From Icerya purchasi (taxonomy: Eukaryota; Arthropoda; Insecta; Hemiptera; Monophlebidae): a DNA stretch of 64,000 nt. The stretch covers positions 63,370,864-63,434,863 of the forward strand of contig CM077115.1 of assembly GCA_039619475.1 (NCBI GenBank). The letters are read 5' to 3'. Below are positions 58,219 through 64,000 of this stretch, piece by piece. The position numbers and the translations under genes were made by a program. Within the stretch, counting starts at the first letter, position 1, and each line of letters starts with the position of its first letter. The notes under the pieces are model-generated. The model was not told the origin of the DNA. It saw only the letters and a program-made list of their open reading frames with translations, and searched no databases.

Positions 58219-61200
58219 TGTCTATTACGAATTTAAGAATTACTTATTCATAACGTACGCTTGTTCGTTTTTTGTGTTAACTCCCCATATATTTTTATTT
58301 ATATATAAGGTGCGCATAAAGCAGTTTCACTTAAAAAGAAAGACTCCAATTAAAAATGCGTTTAACGATGTAGCGCAATAAAAGATGTACTTTATTAAAA
58401 GTACGATATTTCCTTGCTGTATATGTAAAAGCATGAATGACGTTCGTATGTCGCAGGGTACTGGTGACGCGATAGAAAGTAAGGAATTAACAGTAATAGA
58501 CGACCACATCCAGAAAGTAAAAATAGTATAGATAGATTATTATTGTATTGACATGAAAATAGGTAAAAAAGTATTATCAATTTTATTGTTTACCTTTAAT
58601 TCGGTTCAGAAAGTAAATTATACTTCATCCTCTCAAGCACTGGTACGGGTTATTTTAAAGGTGTGCAACAACTAGAACTATTCGGAGTAAACAACGAAGC
58701 TAAAAAAGTACAATTAACTATTTTTTATTACGGTGAAATTATCTCGTGTCGTGGTGGATCGGAGGAGTTTTTCAAGCGGCGAATGTCTGGGTACGTTTTA
58801 GATGAACGATCACAGGAAATCTTTTTAAGTATTTCAATTTTCTCCGAATATACGGATGTGTCGGTTAAATATTAAATGTTATAGGTAATAATAACTACCG
58901 AACATTCTGTCTTTTTATAAAATAATAATTAATGTACAATTAAATGTATAAAAATAAAATATTTTTTACATCAAATACTTCGGTTAATTTATTCTTGTGT
59001 GAAAACACTAACTCTATCTCGTATGAACATTGAGACATTGACTTATTCGACACAAAATCGATAATTGATATATCTGGAAAAAAAATTGGAATAATTAAAA
59101 AGTGTTTCTTGGCTGTAAGAAGAAACAATACTTTCCAATAGATTAGTACATTTGACATTATTCACATACAGCCGTTTGCCCCCACTGACAACATGCGAGA
59201 ATTCTTCATCGTCTGGACTTACTCGGAGGAAAGATATAGCGGAAACGATTTTTGTGCAACAGGTCGTTGTCCGTTAAATATGCTTGAATGAGTTCATTTG
59301 GAATCGTCGGCGAGACATTCGAAAGTAGCAGTTTCTGCAAAGAGTTTTTAAATCTTATTGCCTTAATCTTTGACTATTTGAGCCTGATGGTTCCGCCGGT
59401 TAGCATAAAATTGTCAGTTACGCTTTGTGAAGATATCTATAACGGGGTGGGAAATATTATTCCTTGTTCACGCTGGAATGTTGAAAGTTTATAACAGGTG
59501 AGATTGATAATTTTAATTTATCGGCGATGGAGGTATTCTAACTTTTCAGAGTATTTCGGGAAGTTAGTGCGTTATCTGTTTTATCCTTTATATTGTTAGC
59601 GATCGTGAGGTTATTAAGCAAAGTGTCAGTATTAGTTGAATTAAAGGGGGCCATACTTATCGGAGGCAGTGAATCGGTTTCTGCAAGCGGTCTTGAAAAC
59701 TCTAACGGCAGATATGCACTGCAGTGTATCCTGGAAATATTCGTGTAGCGCAGTTTATTTTTACCATGCATTTTCTTGTCCTTAATGTTAATAATTTTAC
59801 GCAGCGCTGTTATAAGGATTCTATTATTATCAGTAAGATGATTCTAATGAATAAATATTATTACTATTCGGTTTTTAGAGAGAAATGTTTTGTCTGAATC
59901 ACATTATTAAGTAATCTGAAATGCATCGTCTTTATAGAAATGTACAAATTAAAGTTCGTGATTAGTATACATGGAGAGTAAACATCCTTGGTACATTTAG
60001 GAAAGTATTGTAATTTATTTACATCAAATTTAAATTGTTGGATTTCACTCACGATTGTTGCAGACAAAAATTTATATTTTTTGTCTTTAGCTTTATTTAT
60101 TTTTTGTTCCAGAATAATTACTTATTAGACCTGCTTAAATTATCATATATGTATATATAATAAACTTATGGGAGAACAATATTTTAATAAATGTAAAGGG
60201 GCAGGGCTACAATAGTTCGGCGATAGATTTGAGTTGATGTATAAGAGATAAATTGGAAATCAAATTTTTGACTTCACATTCGTTCGTAGCTGAGAAAGAA
60301 GAAAAACAGGCAAAAAAGGAAGAACGTGTGAACGACATTTTTCAAATCAAAGAACTGACTACTCAATATCCAGCCGGGTATGATCCCGTTCATTCCACGA
60401 AATCCACAGCAGTAACAACTCGCATTCTGATAACTGTGTAACTGGAGGAAATGTAATTCTTTAATTCGATATAATAATTAGCGTCCATAGGATTCGCTTT
60501 ACATATTTTAACTTACAGAGTGAAAATTATTTTTGTTTACGATAGATAGAGCTGCTTAACACTGATTGCGACGTCTGACGTGACAGATCTTGATTAGGGG
60601 AATATTTTTCATTAAATCCTTTCCAAATCGAAGGTTAACAATTGTTGCATGCGATGTACAAACAACAGTCGGCCTAAGACAGAAATGTAAGAATAGTTCT
60701 AGTATATTAAATGGTCGTTATTTATTGTTTTCTTCTTCTTCTAGTTGAATGAAATGGGCTAGGCTTCAATTATAAATAATTTCATCCTCAATTTCCCCAG
60801 AGGGAATTCGCAGTTTTTTTATAAATAAAATTTCTTCCTTGTGGAATCCACGTTCCGGTATAAACGTAAAACTGAAAGCCGTTTATATTATTTATAAGTA
60901 AAAATAAATATTTTAGTCGGCTTAGAGGAAAAAAACGCAGTAACAATTTATACCTCGTACACACGTGTTCTAAGCTGAATTTTACCGGTTTGTGGGCTTT
61001 CGTTTACAAATACCCTCTAATAGAATTCGCCCACTGAAATTAAACATCTGTACGTCGGGCTATAACATTAAGAAATTGCCAGGCAGATCTACTGCATCAT
61101 CCGAAAAAGGTAGTCGCTTGTAACTCATTGAAATCCCGGAAAACTTGATTGTTTCGAAATGTAACAAATTGTCAGCTTTTTTTTTTGTGAAAACCGTATT

Positions 61201-62224
61201 TACTCGCTTACAAAAGGGGCATCTCAAATTTACAGTTATATCTAACAAAAAGAGTGAATTACGACACCGTAAATATATATGTATACATAATTAAATATTA
61301 AAGTTAATGCAGTTGTATAAAGTAAAAAGACACTTTAGGCTATGATGATTTGTTGAGAATTCGAAACATTATATACATTTAATTGTACAAGTTAAGGAAC
61401 AGTAATAATATCCGTATCGTTTCTTTCTGCTCTTTCGTTCTGCATTTCTCTGATCCATTTTAATTCCGTAACATATCATCTTTAGTAACAGCCAAAAGTA
61501 TTTAAAATGCATCATTTCTTGAAACTATCATTACCATTTTAATTATTCACATAATTTTAGGCTTGTAAAATATATTAAAAAATTAGCGAAAATGGTGGTA
61601 TTTGAAGCTTTCCAGCTAGTGTATACGTGTGATTACCGTTAGACATTCATTATGCATAAAACTTTCTAAAGTTACCTTTTTAAGAGGTGCAAACATGGGA
61701 TGGTCGCATTAAATTAATTGATACGTCAGGTACCACAATCGAAACTGCATTCATGTTACTAAGTCTGTTTTTTATTTGTTGAAATTCCGCAAAACTAATA
61801 AATCTTTCTCATTCCATAGAGCGACTGGTCTTTGATCGCAAACTGTATTAATGAAGTGTAAAATTAATTGTTCTTCCATCTATCATTTTCCCCGAACGCT
61901 AAAAATTATCCATTTAGGAAAATTTGCATCGAACATGGTTTTTCGTGTAAGTGCTGCATATAAAGGTAACTTGTTTCCGTTGGCAGTAATTTGGCACAAT
62001 AGTTGTTACCGTTAGTGTATCTCAAAGTAAAGAATATCGATTCGATCATTTTGAAAAAAACAATTAAAGTCGGTAATCTTATTTTCATATCTTATGGGCA
62101 AACGTTGTGTAGTAATGTGATTATAATTGAATGACCATGTCTGTTGAAACGTTACCGCTTAGTTGCGCCTTCACGGATGCCATCACATTCTTAAAATTAT
62201 TGTGGGCGTAAAATTATATTATTA

Positions 62225-62225
<1 letters not shown>
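58219..62225. other. no gene seen
   Basis: About 4 kb of A/T-rich DNA. ORFs 58663-58875 (70 aa), 59288-59494 (68 aa) and 60253-60441 (62 aa, Lys/Glu-rich) have no recognised domain. Confidence 0.35.

Positions 62226-62271
<46 letters not shown>
62226..62271. repeat. (ATT)n microsatellite
   Basis: About 15 uninterrupted ATT/TTA triplets. Confidence 0.97.
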
Positions 62272-62272
<1 letters not shown>

Positions 62273-62653
62273 AATTCACAATAATCTTTTTCAACCGACC
62301 GGCCGCTGAAAATACACAGTTGACTAATATAAAAGAATAAAAAGGATTATTTAAATATAATATAAATTTGTACGTATCACTGTTGTTGGCGATGATTGGT
62401 AGTCCGTTGTATTGACGCTTCGATGACTTTTGGTTGACTGGGGCTGCGGTCGGTCATCGATGGAATTCTTTATTTGGACGTCGAGATTTTATTTCTGTTG
62501 AAGTTCCGCTACATTGTCAATTACTTCTTGAATGAACGAATTTATTAACCAATACCACAACCCCTCAATTTAACTCACGATTTATTTTTTTACCGATATT
62601 TCTGCCAGAACCGGTAGAGACTACAAAATAATAAAACCCTGAAGAAGGTAAAA

Positions 62654-63340
62654 CCAATTTGGAAAGAAGGGATTTAGAGGCACAGCCATAGATACATGAA
62701 CAGTAATCAAACTTGGACCGAATAATGGACCTATACAAGGAAATAAGTGCAAAAGAATCACCTCTGTATTTAGTTGGTGACAAGAATTTCAGCAAGTTCA
62801 GTTTTTTAAAGGCGGAATGAGAAGGAAAATTAATATACACGGAAAAGGTTAGTCGACTATCAAGGTAAACTCCAAGATAGCAGAAACAACTAACACAAGG
62901 AAGAAGAAGCCCAATTCAGGGATATAGTAACAGAATACAGAATTCCTGCCTCCGTCCATGTCTTGGTGTTCTTAAATCCTCTCCTATTTTAGCAATGCTT
63001 GCTGAATCTAATACATCTCCTCTTTCAGTTCGAAGATCCTATTTGGGCTATTGTTTTCTTTCTAAATGTGTACCTTACATTTTCTCTCAACCTATCCCTT
63101 CCCATATTGCCATCGCCAGAAACTGGCGTTTTGTTCCTAATAAAATTCCCATCTTAACCCTTATATCTCGTCGTCTTAGTTATCTTTCGTCCCATATAAT
63201 TTCCAGTAATAATCTCCCTTACCTTTCCTTTAATTATTTTGATCTCTCACACCCTCCGAAAGTATATTTTCTTTCTAATTCCTCCAGACCTATACCCTAT
63301 GTTGAATACTAATTTTTTTAACTCTCAATAAAAAAAAGTA
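62654..63340 (+). mobile_element. I-like LINE fragment with inverted 5' half
   Basis: The minus strand of 62654-62925 reads SCFCYLGVYLDSRLTFS, LNLLKFL, SLYRSIIRSKFDYCSCIYG and SKSLLSKL. The plus strand from about 62930 reads NRIQNSCLRPCLGVLKSSPI, then LAESNTSPLSVRRSYLGYCF onward to a stop at 63310-63312. In the related copy at 48.6-49.7 kb these two parts are contiguous (PKLDHIQNTC). The protein is thus cut at SKL/RIQ and the upstream half is inverted, as in twin-primed insertions. An A run (AATAAAAAAAAG) near 63329-63340 may be the tail. No TSD was found. Confidence 0.75.
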
Positions 63341-64000
63341 TACTGTGTATAGTCTCCAACCGAAAGATTGTGGAACATACGCGTGTTTCATCCAGTTTCA
63401 AAATCAAGTTTAAAAAGCGAGGATAAACGATGTGTACACAATATAACTTTCGGGTGAATTCAATTAATACACAAAACTTCTGCTTCGGATATGGTCGTGA
63501 AAAATAAAAATATGAATACATAATAGGTTTCCGAAAATGAGAAAAAGGAACTTTTTTTATGGCCTTTTATTTAACTCGGTTTGTCATTTTACTGTTGGAA
63601 AGAGCGCTATTTATCGCGAGCAAACTCGTATTTCATTTTCTTAACGAAACATTGGAAGTTTACTAGAAGTTTAAAGAAGCACAAAAAATGATGTGTAGCC
63701 CCCGCTTGTGGTTCAGCTATATAGCTAAAAATTTCGAACAAGGTTAAAAAAATGCGCATCTTTGTGTATTTCTTTATTTTGGAACATTTGGGTTTCCAAC
63801 TTTAAACTCGGATCCTTGGGTCGCCGAAAGCTCGAAAGTTTCAAAAAAATATATTTTTTTTTGGTCATGTGATATATCAATGAAAAGATCGCGCTATTAG
63901 TCAAACATTGCGTTTCATGTGCTGAGGATTCCGTATATATCGCATGAAAAATAAAAGACGATGTAATTGAAAGATTGCGACCATCCATTATTTAATAATA
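63341..64000. other. no gene seen
   Basis: A/T-rich. Minus ORFs 63318-63521 and 63725-63988 have no recognised domain. Confidence 0.35.

Noticed and set aside
1..64000. CRISPR arrays, bacterial operons, rRNA genes, intact tRNA genes
   Set aside because: No regularly spaced repeats, ribosomal sequences or cloverleaf-forming tRNAs were seen; the sequence is eukaryotic in character.

Overview
The window looks like gene-poor, strongly A/T-rich nuclear DNA of an arthropod, most likely an insect. No operon, ribosome binding site or long intact bacterial-style ORF is present. What can be recognised is a dense layer of decayed transposable elements, with microsatellites, a tRNA-derived SINE family, palindromic elements and at most one plausible host gene. 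All protein assignments rest on recognising family motifs by eye in the translations; no database search was run.

Layout. 3.36-4.31 kb: minus-strand piggyBac relic with one terminal inverted repeat at a TTAA. 4.89-5.44 kb: a short ORF split by a SINE with a perfect 14-bp target-site duplication (TSD). 6.5-10.25 kb: a degenerate non-LTR retrotransposon (LINE) with ORF1, apurinic endonuclease (EN) and reverse transcriptase (RT), ending abruptly against a hairpin-bearing repeat. 11.46-12.39 kb: a TSD-flanked, internally deleted minus-strand LINE. 13.0-13.5 kb: a second copy of the hairpin repeat joined to a long (TA/TG)n. 14.2-15.93 kb: a better preserved 5'-truncated copy of the 6.5-kb LINE. 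17.4-18.7 kb and 21.0-21.2 kb: further LINE insertions, two with exact TSDs and one carrying a 5' inversion. 25.4-25.6 kb: a TA-flanked palindromic MITE. 26.8-27.0 kb: a roughly 95-bp-arm foldback. 30.16-31.78 kb: a phase-compatible two-exon candidate gene for a small secreted peptide, the only credible host coding signal seen. 36.9-43.7 kb: SINE and LINE fragments. 46.3-49.7 kb: a Jockey-type LINE and an I-like LINE. 50.4-50.7 kb: a third hairpin repeat. 52.6-53.9 kb: a ruined protein-primed DNA polymerase B of Polinton/Maverick (or adintovirus-like) type. 55.7-58.2 kb: four more LINE fragments. 62.65-63.34 kb: a LINE fragment split into an inverted and a sense half.

At least four LINE lineages are present: I-like elements with RNase H and a C-terminal Cys/His motif, Jockey-like, RTE/Proto2-like elements with short-repeat tails, and an ORF1+ORF2 CR1/Jockey-superfamily element. 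None is intact. Several RT active sites are mutated and most copies are 5' truncated. The exact TSDs on four insertions show that some activity is comparatively recent. The unassigned stretches hold A/T-rich DNA with short random ORFs, and I saw no supported gene in them.
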